NCBI RefSeq assembly: GCF_001905665.1
Contig: NZ_LIVX01000005.1
Coordinates: 549,690 to 613,689 of the forward strand
Direction: 5' to 3'
DNA length: 64,000 nt
Origin: Streptomyces sp. CB02261
GTDB taxonomy: Bacteria; Actinomycetota; Actinomycetes; Streptomycetales; Streptomycetaceae
Shown here: piece by piece, positions 52,601 to 61,642 of the stretch
Layout of the letters: each line of letters starts with the position of its first letter
Numbering within the stretch: the first letter of the stretch is position 1
Program-made: the position numbers and the translations under genes
The notes under the pieces: model-generated
What the model was told of the DNA's origin: nothing
The model's input: only the letters and a program-made list of their open reading frames with translations
Database searches by the model: none

Positions 52601-53398
52601 CCCGGCGAGATCGACGAAGTGGCCCTCTGGCAGCGGGCGCTGGTGGAAGGAGACGTGCAGAAGGAAGCCGGGGCCAAGGCCGCGGACGGCAGCGGACACG
52701 TCGAGCTCGTTGCCCAGTACAACCCGGATGGTGGATCCGGCTCCACGCTGCAGGACAGCAGTGGCTATGGCAACACACTGACTCTGGCCGGTGGCGCCGT
52801 GCTGGGAAGTGGGGGCGTCAGCCTTGATGGCGTGGACGGTTCCGGCTCAACGGTCCGGCCGCTCGTGGACGATACCGGCTCCTTCACCGTGTCCACCGCA
52901 GTAGACGTGACCACGGCGAAGCTGAGGACGATGCCTGACGGTTCCCGGATGCAGGTCCTGGGGCAGCAGACGGGCACAGGTTCCTCGTGGGGCATCTGGT
53001 TCGAAAAGACTGCAATGGAGGTGCGGCCTGTCGAATCGCCTGATCCGGGCGACCTGCCGACCACGGAGCTCGTTCCGGTGGGCCGCTGGTTCTTCGGTCG
53101 CTGGTCTTCGGATGGTTCGGGGTCGGTACAGAGCGACGAACTCCTCACGCCTAACGGCGAAGTCCGGCTGACAGGCGTGTACGACGCTACGACGGGGACC
53201 ATCACCCTCTATACCGGTACTACCCGGCAGGGCGATCCGAAGGCTTACACAACCCTGCTTGGGTCGGGCTTCAGCATCGGAAAAGAGTGGACAGGTACCA
53301 CCTGGGGGAGCTACCTGCCCGGCAAGATCAGCGACATCCGCCTATGGGCAGGAGCGCTGAGCGACGGAAACCAGGTGCTTGCCGTCGTCGGCCCCTGA
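49631..53398 (+). CDS. Secreted LamG-domain giant protein
   Basis: A 1255-residue secreted protein. The ATG has GGTGGGGA upstream. A signal peptide (VLALTAAWALLVGAAPALTV, cleaved near SPALA-D) leads to an N-terminal region conserved in RHS-linked proteins (SIAPVRVDTGSGWTRPDATL, VYENVLPDVNLILTATVEGF), a DNRLRE-type central part (FEFVPTNLQGKHVLDATFRV), and two LamG/concanavalin-like domains (about 779-1020 from GRWSFNESSGVAYDSS, and 1026-1255 from YNPDGGSGSTLQDSSGYGNT). Such proteins often precede RHS toxins in actinobacteria and probably help display or anchor them. The next gene starts about 150 bases on. Confidence 0.85.
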   Translation: MNVRSGRARHARRTGRVLALTAAWALLVGAAPALTVSPALADDVPVTALTESEQALKEAAAAGARVEVVGERTERETVFANPDGATFTLEKSIAPVRVDTGSGWTRPDATLVRREDGSIGPKAAVVDLSFSGGGSGESLVTMGQDGRSVSMGWPGRLPEPRLDGERAVYENVLPDVNLILTATVEGFRQVLEVETPAAAVLPELKSIEYGLKADGLRLREGAVGSVEALDGNGRVVFRSPTARMWNSAGDDGVEPPVAGTGTQAAGFREISGVSADPAPEPVAPLQEGDPLAGPGAGDAAALMDVDLKPGSLTVTPAADLVTGTDAEDFPLYIDPSAEMNEAERTVLSSDGDVFYNFSGGDNGMSVGKCGSAVVNGVTYYCGSGYVNRMYFEFVPTNLQGKHVLDATFRVTETWSFSCNPRWVNLKRTEPISQSSRWPGPTALDHIGDRYVSAGRGTLCSPSQPRAPIEFNDNPDEPDENLTATAKSFADGKLSVLTLRLSAQDETDTDAWKRFDDDAVLTVTYMSKPATPAEYGLLSGSASGSTQICSKTEGSPTTISDPTPLIVATPRVVPGGESAAMLRVYFDVDAKNADGTWSDAPEPTTGSLAPTAGHVAYSTTLKDFPNQVKDWNVALKEGTRYRYRAFTQSFPNTSYTGTLSSGPTPWCYFKVDSTAPKPPVVTFGTPYSECVTGGSCVPAGEPGKPGTVTFSPASGDVNTDYQYRLSPGGAWSGWKPAVSGSYTATITPPISGTFVLNVAARDAQARVGERAVKFLVKEGSGPVGRWSFNESSGVAYDSSTTDPALQNNLTLTTSGATRTDHGRRGELAAPVGTEPKEDRALSLSSTSHGAASTAKQVIETLSPYTVTAWARLDAAGSLNATVLGQNGNRHSAFYMGYCANVKTWCVRLPEADSDSASLSTQRIDAVQSPQLGAWTHLGLVVDPSPTKKTISFYVNGVLQDKSKPFVTGAWASTGGLQVGRAKYAGAYGDYFPGEIDEVALWQRALVEGDVQKEAGAKAADGSGHVELVAQYNPDGGSGSTLQDSSGYGNTLTLAGGAVLGSGGVSLDGVDGSGSTVRPLVDDTGSFTVSTAVDVTTAKLRTMPDGSRMQVLGQQTGTGSSWGIWFEKTAMEVRPVESPDPGDLPTTELVPVGRWFFGRWSSDGSGSVQSDELLTPNGEVRLTGVYDATTGTITLYTGTTRQGDPKAYTTLLGSGFSIGKEWTGTTWGSYLPGKISDIRLWAGALSDGNQVLAVVGP

Positions 53399-53546
53399 TC
53401 CGGCGAAGCACGCTCATATTCCCACCCACGGCAACGGGGCGGGGGCGCACGATCTAGCCCCGCCCCGTTACCGCAGCTTGCCCGCGCGCCCATCCGGGCC
53501 GCCACTTCCCTCGTCTCGTTCGAAGATCAGAAGGAGTCAGTTCGTC

Positions 53547-56500
53547 GTGTCCAGACGTACTCGTCTGCGCAGACGCCGAGGTGCCGTGATCGGCATCCTG
53601 GCGTTGGCGTTGTCCATACCCACACCGCTGGTGCCCCTGGCTCAGGCCGCGCAGGTTCCGGGTCGCCCGGAGGTCCCCGCCTCCGCACCGGTGAAGGTGC
53701 ACGCCGTCACCGAACCGGGCGCGAAGAAGGAACGCGCCAAGGTCGCGCAGGACCGGGCGGCCAACCGCCGCCTGTCGGACCTGGCCGACCAGGAACGCGC
53801 CCGGAACGTCTGGCCGAAAGCGCAGACGCTGAGCGGCCGACTGACCCCGGCCCCCGCCTCCGACGGCACCGCGCTGGTACACCTGCGCGGCGTGGAGAGA
53901 GCGGGAGAGGCCCGGTTCGTCCAGCACCCCGCGTCCGGCACTTCGACAGTGAAGGTGCTCGACCAGAAAGCAGCGCGAGCGGCCGGCGTGACCGGCGTGC
54001 TGTTCACCGTGGCGGCCCAGGGCGCGGGGGCCGCACAGGTCGAGGTCGACTACAGCTCCTTCGGTTCTGCGATCGGTGGCGCGTGGGCCACCCGATTGGG
54101 TCTCGTGTCGTTTCCGGTGTGTGCGCTGACCACTCCGCAGAAGGCCGAGTGCCGCAAGACGACACTGATCAGCTCGCAGAACAAGGCCGAGGATCAGACT
54201 GTCACCGCGAACCTGGCACAGGTCAACGCCGCACCACAGGTGCTGGCCCTCACGGCCACGACGACGGGCGGTTCGGACAAGGGCGCGGGCGACTACAAGG
54301 CGACCCCGCTGGCAAGCTCTTCCTCCTGGGAGGCCGGCGGCTCCTCGGGCTCGTTCACCTGGTCCTACCCGATCTCAGTACCTCCGGCAGCTGCCGGACC
54401 CGCCCCGTCTCTGGGACTCTCCTACGACTCAGGCAGCGTCGACGGCCGCACGGCGAACACCAACAACCAGGGCTCCCTGGTCGGTGAGGGCTTCGACCTC
54501 ACGTCGTCGTACATTGAGCGCAAATACGGCTCGTGCGACGACGACGGTCAGACCGGCAAGCACGACCAGTGCTGGAAGTACGAGAACGCCTCTCTCGTCC
54601 TGAACGGCAAGGCCACCGAACTCGTCAAGGACGACACCAGCAACCATTGGCGGCTGAAGAACGACGACGCCTCCATCGTCACCCATGCGACCGGCGCCGA
54701 CAACGCCGACGAAGGCGACGACGGCATCGACGGCGCCGGCGAGTACTGGAAGGTCGTCACCGGCAACGGCACCACCTACACCTTCGGCCTGAACAAGCTC
54801 GCCGGCGCCGGCACCGAGCGCACCAACTCGGTATGGACCGTGCCGGTCTTCGGCGACGATGCCGGCGAACCCGGCTACTCCTCCGGAACGTCCCCTTCCG
54901 GCCGTGCTAAGCAGCAGGCATGGCGCTGGAACCTCGACCTGGTCGAGGACATCCACGGCAACGCCTCCACCTACTGGTACGAAGCGGACACAAACTACTA
55001 CGCGAAGAACGGCGACAAGACCGCCCTCGCCAAGTACACCCGCGGCGGGTACCTGCACGAGATCCGGTACGGCCAGCGCTCCGACACCCTGTTCACCGGC
55101 ACCGCCTCGGGCAAGGTGACGTTCGACCACAAGGAACGCTGCAAGGACATCGGCGGGGGCTGCGACGCCCTGACCGAGGACACGGCCAAGAACTGGCCGG
55201 ACGTGCCCTTCGACTCGATCTGCACCGCGAGCGAGACGGACTGCAAGGCCATCGGCCCGGCGTTCTTCACCCGGAAGATCCTCACCGGCATCAACACCCA
55301 CGTCTGGTCCACGGCCGCCGAGCCCGACGCCTACCAGCCGGTCGACACCTACACCCTCACCCAGGACATCTTCGACGGCCAGGACATCGGCAACAGCTCC
55401 GACCAGGTCTGGACCCTGACCGGACTGAAGCGGACCGGCAAGAACGGCACCGCCCTTGCCCTGCCGACCATCGGCTTCACCTACCAGCAGCGCGCCAACC
55501 GCGTCGAACAGGCCAGCACGGAGGAGCCAGACAATGTCGTGCCGCTGACCCGCCCGCGGATCTCCACCATCACCTCCGAGACGGGCGCCATCACCACCGT
55601 CGCCCTCTCCGAGCCGGACTGCCTCCGCGGATCGCGGATGCCCGTGGCCGAGGACAACAACACCCTCTCCTGCTACCCGGTCTACTGGCCGGTCAACGGC
55701 GGCGACCCGCAGCTCGACTGGTTCAACAAGTACCGGGTCATCGCGGTCACCACAGCCGACACCGGCGGCCGCAACGTGCCCGTAGAAAACGCCTACACCT
55801 ACGAAGGACCGGCCTGGCACTACAACGACGACCCCTTCACCAAGGAGAAGGAACGCACCTGGTCCTCCTGGCGCGGCTACCAGAAGGTGACCGCCCACAC
55901 CGGAGCAGCCGGCAACACCCGCTCCAAGACCGTCAGCCTGTACATGCAGGGCATGCACGGCGACCGCCGCCTGGCCAAGGACGCCAACGGAAACCCGCTG
56001 ACCAAGAGCGTCACCATTCCGGGCATCGACATCGACAACATCGCCGGCAACACCGGCGACGAAGTGACGGTCGGCAACGTCACCGACAGCGAACAGTACG
56101 CCGGCCAGCTGCGCCAGCAGATCGCCTACAACGGCACCCTTGCGGTCGGCAACCAGGTTAACGACCTCTGGTACAAGCAGACCGCCAGCCAGCAGAAGTC
56201 CTACGCCCACATCACGGCCGGCTACGTCCGCACCGCAGGGACCTACTCCAACACCTACCTGACCGCCGCAAAGAAGTGGCGCACCACAGCTGTCAGCACT
56301 ACCTACGACGGCTACGGCATGGCCATCCGGTCGGACAACCACGGCGACTGGTCGACCGCCGGCGACGAAACCTGCACCCGCACCTGGTACACCCGTAACG
56401 ACGCCAAGGGCCTGACCAGCCTGGTCTCCCGCACACGCACCGTCGGCCAAGCCTGCTCCGTTACCGACGACCTGCTGAAGATGCCCACCAGCATCACCCA

Positions 56501-59500
56501 CAAGTACACGAGTACCGAGGCCCCGGACCAACGCGGCGACATCCTGTCCGACACGGCAGTGGTCTACGACGACCCCACAGCCACCGGCTGGACCGCCGAC
56601 CAGACGCTCACACTCGGCCTGCCCACCTGGACCGGCCGCGCCAAGGGCTACCCGGCCGCCGTCACCGGCAACACCGCCGACCGTCACCCCACCGGCTGGC
56701 AGACGCTGACCAAGGTCACCTACGACGGCGCCACCGCCAAACTCGGCCGCCCCCTCACCGTGACCGACGCCGCCGGCAAGGTCACCACCACGGCATATGT
56801 CCCGGCCACCACGGGCCCGCTCACAGCCACGATCGTCACCAAGCCGACACTCGCCAACGGCCAGGCCCACAGGTCCTACACCTACTACGACCCCGCCCGC
56901 GGCTCGGTGACCCAGACCCTGGACGCCAACCTCAAGCGGATCGAAAACACCTACGACGCACTCGGCCGCATCACCGCGACCTGGGCGCCCAACCGCTCCA
57001 AGTCCGGCGGCGACACCGCCACCGCCACCTTCGACTACGGCATCAACCAGACCAAGGACCCCTCCTGGACCTCGGTCTCCACCCTCAAGGCCGACGGACA
57101 GTCCTACACCACCAGCTACAGCCTGTTCGACTCCCTGCTCCGCCCCCTCCAGACCCAGACCCCGGCCCCCAACGGCGGCCGGATCCTCACCGACACCCGC
57201 TACAACGACCGCGGCCTGGCCTACGAGACCTACGCCGACGTCTTCGACTCCACCACCGCACCCGACAGCACCTACAGCCGTGCCGAGTACGGCGGCGCAC
57301 CCCAGCAGTACAACATGGAGTTCGACGGCCTGGGCCGCCCGGTGAAGTCCACCCTCCTGGTCAAGGGCGTGCCCAAGTTCAATCCCGTCGTCACCACCTA
57401 CACCGGCGACTCCGTGGCCACCACCGCCCAACAAGGCGGCACCGCAAGCCGCACCATCACCGACCCCCTGGGCCGCACCACCGAGACCCGCACCTACGCC
57501 GGCACCCAGCCCGACGACACCGCCTACGGCGGAACCCTCGGAACCTCCTACACGTCCGTCAAGTACGGCTACTTCCGCGACGGCAAGCAGAAGCAGGTCA
57601 CCGGGCCCGACAACGCCAAGTGGTCGTACACCTACGACCTCTACGGCCGGCAGGACACCGCGACCGACCCCGACAAGGGCACGTCCAGCACGTCCTACAC
57701 CGATCTCGACCAGATCCAGATGACCAAGGACGCGGAACAGCGGGTCCTCGTCTACGGCTACGACGAGATCGGTCGCAAGACCGGCCTCTGGCAGAACAGT
57801 GCCACCGATGCCAACCGCCTTGCGGAGTGGACCTACGACGCGATCCTCAAGGGCCTGCCCGATGCCTCCATCCGCTACACCGGAGGCAAGGGTCAGACCG
57901 GCAGCAAGACCTATACCAAGAAGGTCACCTCTTATGACTCCATGAGCCGGCCGACCACCACAACCCTGACCCTCCCGGCCGACGACGCCCTAGTCACCAC
58001 AGGAGCCGTCACAGCCACCACCACAGCCAAGGTCAGCTACCGCCTCGACGGCACGGTCGGCAGCACCACCGAACCGGCAGGCGGCGGCCTCACCGGCGAG
58101 ATCGTCAGCACCAACTACAACCCCTACGGCCTGCCCATCGGCCTCTCCGGTACCTCCGGCTACCTTCAGGGCGCCTCCTACACCGACCTCGGGCAGGTAC
58201 AGCAGCTCATTTTCGGCACCTCCAGCGCCGTTGGCACCAAGAAGGTCTTCCTCACCAACTTCTACGAGGAAGGCACCGGCCGCCTTACCGACGCCGACGT
58301 CGACGACCAGACCCGCGGCGCAGTCCGCGACACCGCCTACACCTACGACCCAGCCGGCAACGTCACATCAATCTTCGACCACGCCAACACCGGCAACGGC
58401 GCCGACTTCCAATGCTTCACCTACGACGGCCAACGCCGCATGACCGAAGCCTGGACACCAAAGACAGCCGCCTGCGCCACCACAGGACGCACCGTCGCCA
58501 ACATCGGCGGAGCCGCCCCCTACTGGACCAGCTACACCTATAACACAGCAGGGCAACGGGCTACGGAGAAGCAGAACACCACCACCCCCGTCACCCGCAC
58601 CTACTGCTACAACACCCCCCGCACGCACGCGCTGAAGGCCACCACGACCGACGGCAACTGCACCGACGAAACCACCCGCTACACCTACGACGCCACCGGC
58701 AACACCACCGCCCGCGTCGAAACAGCAGGCAGCACCACCACCCAGTCCCTGACCTGGTCCGCCGAAGGCAAGCTCACCAAGCTCACCGAAGGCACCAGCA
58801 CCACGGACTACCTCTACGACGCCGACGGCGAGCTCCTCATCCGCCGCGCCTCCGGCACCAGCGGTGAGACCGTCCTTTACCTCGGCGCCACCGAAGTCCA
58901 CCTCAAGGGCACCAAGAAGTGGGCCAACCGCTACTACACTGCGGCCGGCTCCACCATCGCTCTGCGCACCAACGAAACCGGCACCGAAAAACTCCACTTC
59001 CTCGCCGCCGACCATCACGGCACCGGAAACCTCTCTCTCACCGGAGACGTGACCCAGGCCCTGACCAAGCGCTACACCACCCCCTTCGGCGCTGCCCGCG
59101 GCACCACCAGCGGCACCTGGCCCGACGACAAGGCATTCCTCGACAAGACCGCTGATACGGGTACCAACCTCACCCACATCGGCGCCCGCGAATACGACCC
59201 CACCCTCGGTCAGTTCGTCAGCGTCGACCCCCTTCTCACGCCCGACGCCCCCGGCTCGATGAACGGCTACAGCTACGCCGGCAACAACCCCGCCACCACG
59301 TCGGACCCCACCGGCATGTGCGCCGAAGTCGACTGCCCGACGCGACCTGGGGCCGGATTCGAGAACACCACGCCCGGAGTGGTACCCGGTCCTCCGAAGC
59401 CGGATGCAACCACCCTTGCAACGACCAGTACGGGAGACTCGAGCGGCACCGCAGCCACTACTGGCGGAGGCGGATCGCCAAAGCGGTTTTATAAGAACTA

Positions 59501-60635
59501 CGGCTCCACACCTGTCGACCAGGTCTTCTACGGGACCATCAGAAATGTCGCTGATTTCGCATCACTCTTCGGCTGGATAGCCGACGGCGACTGCTGGGGA
59601 GGGAACGGCTCGGGACAGAGCGGAGCAGGAGCGCCCGGCTGTGACTACGGCAGCGACTATGACCAGTGGATGCTCGAGCAAGGAGTCAATACTGGATCTG
59701 ACTGGTACCAAGTCCCTGGATTCATCGGAGCGATGCTGGCCCACAGGGAAGCTGGCGCCGGCGGAGGTTTTGGTCTCAGCAAGCGTCTGCCAACTGGCGG
59801 CCAGTGCTTCCTTGCCGGGACGCTCGTCCTCATGGCCGACGGTACTAAGAAAGAAATCCAGGACGTCGAGGTTGGCGATAAGGTCCTAGCGACCGACCCC
59901 GAAACTGGGGAATCCGGTGCACGACCGGTTACCCAACTGATCCGCACCCAAGAGGCCAAGCACCTCAACACGCTTTCCATCGCGACTCCAGACGGTGCTA
60001 AGAACCTTACGGCCACAGCAGAGCACCCCTTCTGGTCACCCTCTCAGCACGCCTGGGTCGCCGCCAAGGACCTGCAGCCCGGCATGACCTTGTTGACGGA
60101 TAAGGGCAACACTGTCGTCGTCAAGGGGAATAACTCCTCCGTAAAGTACGTAAAGACGTACAACTTCACCGTTGCCGACCTCCACACGTACTATGTGCTC
60201 GCTGGGAACACGCCGGTTCTGGTGCACAACAAGTGCGGGGAGGTCCCGTATAACGGGAATGAGCTGAGCAGTGCGGCTTATAACGCCCGGGTTGCGGCCG
60301 GGATTAGCCCGGGGCGGAATGTTGCAGTTGCGCGAGTCCCGGGATGGAATAACCCCAAGACTGGTGACCTCGTTATTGGCTTCAGCAAGGGCAACGGCTA
60401 CCACTCGGAGAACCACATTCTGGACCAGTTGGCAGCCAAGGGGGTCAAGCCGGACAAAGTTTCGCATCTCTACAGCGAGCGTCAGCCTTGCCCGACATGT
60501 GGACCCATGCTGGATGGCGCCCTCAGCCCGGGAACCCCGGTTAGTTGGTCGGTGCCGTGGGGATCTGACGCGACAATGAATGCAGCATCCAACGAGCTAC
60601 TCAGGCAGATGATCGCGGCTGCTGGTGGCCGCTGA
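53547..60635 (+). CDS. RHS-repeat polymorphic toxin with Hint and deaminase tip
   Basis: A 2362-residue secreted protein. I chose the GTG at 53547 (AAGGAG 11 bases upstream), which gives a signal peptide (GAVIGILALALSIPTPLVPL, ending AQA-A). The body is a string of RHS/YD repeats (YDALGRITATW, YDLYGRQDTATDPDKG, YDPAGNVTSIFDH), ending in the RHS core LTHIGAREYDPTLGQFVSVD and GYSYAGNNPATTSDPTGMCA. After a short linker comes a Hint autoprotease (about 2086-2228) and a C-terminal domain (2229-2362) with HSENHILDQL and RQPCPTCGPML, the zinc motifs of cytidine deaminases. RHS shells hold the toxin and Hint cleavage frees it. The toxin tip is visibly less GC-rich than the shell. A terminator and then a small immunity-type gene follow. 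Confidence 0.93.
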   Translation: MSRRTRLRRRRGAVIGILALALSIPTPLVPLAQAAQVPGRPEVPASAPVKVHAVTEPGAKKERAKVAQDRAANRRLSDLADQERARNVWPKAQTLSGRLTPAPASDGTALVHLRGVERAGEARFVQHPASGTSTVKVLDQKAARAAGVTGVLFTVAAQGAGAAQVEVDYSSFGSAIGGAWATRLGLVSFPVCALTTPQKAECRKTTLISSQNKAEDQTVTANLAQVNAAPQVLALTATTTGGSDKGAGDYKATPLASSSSWEAGGSSGSFTWSYPISVPPAAAGPAPSLGLSYDSGSVDGRTANTNNQGSLVGEGFDLTSSYIERKYGSCDDDGQTGKHDQCWKYENASLVLNGKATELVKDDTSNHWRLKNDDASIVTHATGADNADEGDDGIDGAGEYWKVVTGNGTTYTFGLNKLAGAGTERTNSVWTVPVFGDDAGEPGYSSGTSPSGRAKQQAWRWNLDLVEDIHGNASTYWYEADTNYYAKNGDKTALAKYTRGGYLHEIRYGQRSDTLFTGTASGKVTFDHKERCKDIGGGCDALTEDTAKNWPDVPFDSICTASETDCKAIGPAFFTRKILTGINTHVWSTAAEPDAYQPVDTYTLTQDIFDGQDIGNSSDQVWTLTGLKRTGKNGTALALPTIGFTYQQRANRVEQASTEEPDNVVPLTRPRISTITSETGAITTVALSEPDCLRGSRMPVAEDNNTLSCYPVYWPVNGGDPQLDWFNKYRVIAVTTADTGGRNVPVENAYTYEGPAWHYNDDPFTKEKERTWSSWRGYQKVTAHTGAAGNTRSKTVSLYMQGMHGDRRLAKDANGNPLTKSVTIPGIDIDNIAGNTGDEVTVGNVTDSEQYAGQLRQQIAYNGTLAVGNQVNDLWYKQTASQQKSYAHITAGYVRTAGTYSNTYLTAAKKWRTTAVSTTYDGYGMAIRSDNHGDWSTAGDETCTRTWYTRNDAKGLTSLVSRTRTVGQACSVTDDLLKMPTSITHKYTSTEAPDQRGDILSDTAVVYDDPTATGWTADQTLTLGLPTWTGRAKGYPAAVTGNTADRHPTGWQTLTKVTYDGATAKLGRPLTVTDAAGKVTTTAYVPATTGPLTATIVTKPTLANGQAHRSYTYYDPARGSVTQTLDANLKRIENTYDALGRITATWAPNRSKSGGDTATATFDYGINQTKDPSWTSVSTLKADGQSYTTSYSLFDSLLRPLQTQTPAPNGGRILTDTRYNDRGLAYETYADVFDSTTAPDSTYSRAEYGGAPQQYNMEFDGLGRPVKSTLLVKGVPKFNPVVTTYTGDSVATTAQQGGTASRTITDPLGRTTETRTYAGTQPDDTAYGGTLGTSYTSVKYGYFRDGKQKQVTGPDNAKWSYTYDLYGRQDTATDPDKGTSSTSYTDLDQIQMTKDAEQRVLVYGYDEIGRKTGLWQNSATDANRLAEWTYDAILKGLPDASIRYTGGKGQTGSKTYTKKVTSYDSMSRPTTTTLTLPADDALVTTGAVTATTTAKVSYRLDGTVGSTTEPAGGGLTGEIVSTNYNPYGLPIGLSGTSGYLQGASYTDLGQVQQLIFGTSSAVGTKKVFLTNFYEEGTGRLTDADVDDQTRGAVRDTAYTYDPAGNVTSIFDHANTGNGADFQCFTYDGQRRMTEAWTPKTAACATTGRTVANIGGAAPYWTSYTYNTAGQRATEKQNTTTPVTRTYCYNTPRTHALKATTTDGNCTDETTRYTYDATGNTTARVETAGSTTTQSLTWSAEGKLTKLTEGTSTTDYLYDADGELLIRRASGTSGETVLYLGATEVHLKGTKKWANRYYTAAGSTIALRTNETGTEKLHFLAADHHGTGNLSLTGDVTQALTKRYTTPFGAARGTTSGTWPDDKAFLDKTADTGTNLTHIGAREYDPTLGQFVSVDPLLTPDAPGSMNGYSYAGNNPATTSDPTGMCAEVDCPTRPGAGFENTTPGVVPGPPKPDATTLATTSTGDSSGTAATTGGGGSPKRFYKNYGSTPVDQVFYGTIRNVADFASLFGWIADGDCWGGNGSGQSGAGAPGCDYGSDYDQWMLEQGVNTGSDWYQVPGFIGAMLAHREAGAGGGFGLSKRLPTGGQCFLAGTLVLMADGTKKEIQDVEVGDKVLATDPETGESGARPVTQLIRTQEAKHLNTLSIATPDGAKNLTATAEHPFWSPSQHAWVAAKDLQPGMTLLTDKGNTVVVKGNNSSVKYVKTYNFTVADLHTYYVLAGNTPVLVHNKCGEVPYNGNELSSAAYNARVAAGISPGRNVAVARVPGWNNPKTGDLVIGFSKGNGYHSENHILDQLAAKGVKPDKVSHLYSERQPCPTCGPMLDGALSPGTPVSWSVPWGSDATMNAASNELLRQMIAAAGGR
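59805..60230 (+). other. Hint (intein-like) autoprotease domain in the RHS toxin
   Basis: The domain starts at C2087 in GQCFLAGTLVLMADGTKKEI, has the block-B TAEHPFWSPSQHAWV (T-x-x-H) and ends with YYVLAGNTPVLVHNK (V-H-N). These are the Hint catalytic features. No extein ligation partner follows, so release by cleavage, not splicing, is expected. Confidence 0.88.
60231..60635 (+). other. C-terminal deaminase-like toxin domain
   Basis: About 134 residues. H2286-S-E2288 and PC2315-P-T-C2318 give the H-x-E...P-C-x-x-C zinc site of the cytidine deaminase fold, with LVIGFSKGNG as the strand before it. Toxins of this superfamily edit DNA, RNA or nucleotides. The exact target cannot be read from sequence alone. 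Confidence 0.8.
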
Positions 60636-60659
60636 TCGGGGCGCGCTAGCCTAAGAGAG

Positions 60660-60688
60660 TGCGGTGGGTGCTTAGAGTACCCACCGCA
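60660..60688 (+). terminator. Terminator between toxin and immunity genes
   Basis: TGCGGTGGGT and ACCCACCGCA form a perfect 10-bp stem around a 9-base loop, 25 bases past the toxin stop. The immunity gene therefore probably has its own promoter or depends on read-through. Confidence 0.7.
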
Positions 60689-60733
60689 CATCCGGAAAAC
60701 ATCAACTTCTAAACATAGGCCGGGTGTTCATGC

Positions 60734-61123
60734 ATGTCTGACTTCGACAACGCTCCCGACGACATTCTCGCCGATCGAAACCAGCTGGCTGGTCAAGTTT
60801 GCCGGGAGCTCCGACTGGCGGGGATCCCCGCCTTTCAGATGGCTAACGCGGTGGGGTCAGTAGGGGCGGAGGTTGAGGTTGACGCTGGCGATGACGAGGC
60901 GGGGGGTGTATTCGTGGCATGGCGCCCTGACCCGGCTATTTCCCGGGCAGTGGCTGAGAGCATGCGGAATCACGAGCTGTCGGCTCCTGTCATTCGACAT
61001 TCTGGGGCGATTTCCTCGCACATGAGGGATGCAATTATCGGAATTCTAAAATCGGCTGGATTCCGGGCCGAAGCTGCGGATGATGATATGCGTCCAATGG
61101 TGATCCACGTCGCAGGACGATAA
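60734..61123 (+). CDS. Probable immunity protein for the deaminase toxin
   Basis: A 129-residue acidic protein (MSDFDNAPDDILADRNQLAG, then AEVEVDAGDDEAGGVFVAWR and ISSHMRDAIIGILKSAGFRA). It has no signal peptide, so it is cytoplasmic, where an immunity protein must act. Its place straight after the toxin tip, its acidic charge and its lower GC match that role. No immunity family was recognised; the assignment rests on context. Confidence 0.7.
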   Translation: MSDFDNAPDDILADRNQLAGQVCRELRLAGIPAFQMANAVGSVGAEVEVDAGDDEAGGVFVAWRPDPAISRAVAESMRNHELSAPVIRHSGAISSHMRDAIIGILKSAGFRAEAADDDMRPMVIHVAGR

Positions 61124-61186
61124 GCATCATGGCGCCTGCGGATTCGTGGGTCTGAGCCAGCCTGACGTCGTGGCTCTGCCCAGAAG

Positions 61187-61224
61187 AAGACGCCCCACCG
61201 GATTGATTACCGGTGGGGCGTCTT
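61187..61224 (+). terminator. Perfect 15-bp terminator after the immunity gene
   Basis: AAGACGCCCCACCGG and CCGGTGGGGCGTCTT flank an 8-base loop (ATTGATTA). It separates the immunity gene from the detached rhs fragment that begins 11 bases later. Confidence 0.85.
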
Positions 61225-61235
61225 GGCGCTTTGGC

Positions 61236-61402
61236 GGCAACGTCACCTCCATCTTCGACCACGCAAACACCGGCAACGGCGCCGACTTCCAGTGCTTCAC
61301 CTACGACGGCCAGCGCCGCCTGACCGACGCCTGGACACCCAAGACCGCCGACTGTGCCACCACCGGCCGCACCGTCGCCAACCTCGGCGGGGCAGCTTCA
61401 TC
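61236..61402 (+). pseudogene. Detached fragment of a second rhs gene
   Basis: About 56 codons (GNVTSIFDHANTGNGADFQC, TYDGQRRLTDAWTPKTADCA, GRTVANLGGAA) repeat the RHS shell sequence at 58356-58520 in the same register, with scattered mostly third-base differences. The similarity starts and stops abruptly. So it is a scrap of a related rhs gene or a past duplicate, not a functional gene. Confidence 0.85.
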
Positions 61403-61642
61403 TCGCACCACTCCATGCGCCTGTGGATGACGTGCGGCGTCAAATACCGCCCTCTCACCGAAGTGCCGGGTATCCCACAGCAAAAATCGCCTTGGAGAGG
61501 GCACCAGTGGAGCCCTCTTCAGCAGATCCGCTGGGAAGCGAGGGACTACCGTCTCTGACGGCTTTTGCCGAGCACTGCAAGCTCCGGCCGCCTCAACCGC
61601 CGCGGCCCCAAGCCACGTCGTGGCCGGCGCGGGAGGACATCG
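61403..61642. other. Spacer before the IS element
   Basis: No gene seen between the rhs scrap and the left end of the IS256-type element. Confidence 0.4.

Noticed and set aside
54429..57434. 1001-codon minus-strand frame opposite the RHS gene
   Set aside because: Same effect: Gly/Val-rich antisense of the RHS repeats with no domain or ribosome site.
59805..60230. Inteins that splice the RHS protein
   Set aside because: The domain has Hint motifs, but it is followed by a toxin tip as in pretoxin-Hint proteins, with no sign of a C-terminal extein that belongs to the RHS shell. Cleavage is more likely than splicing.
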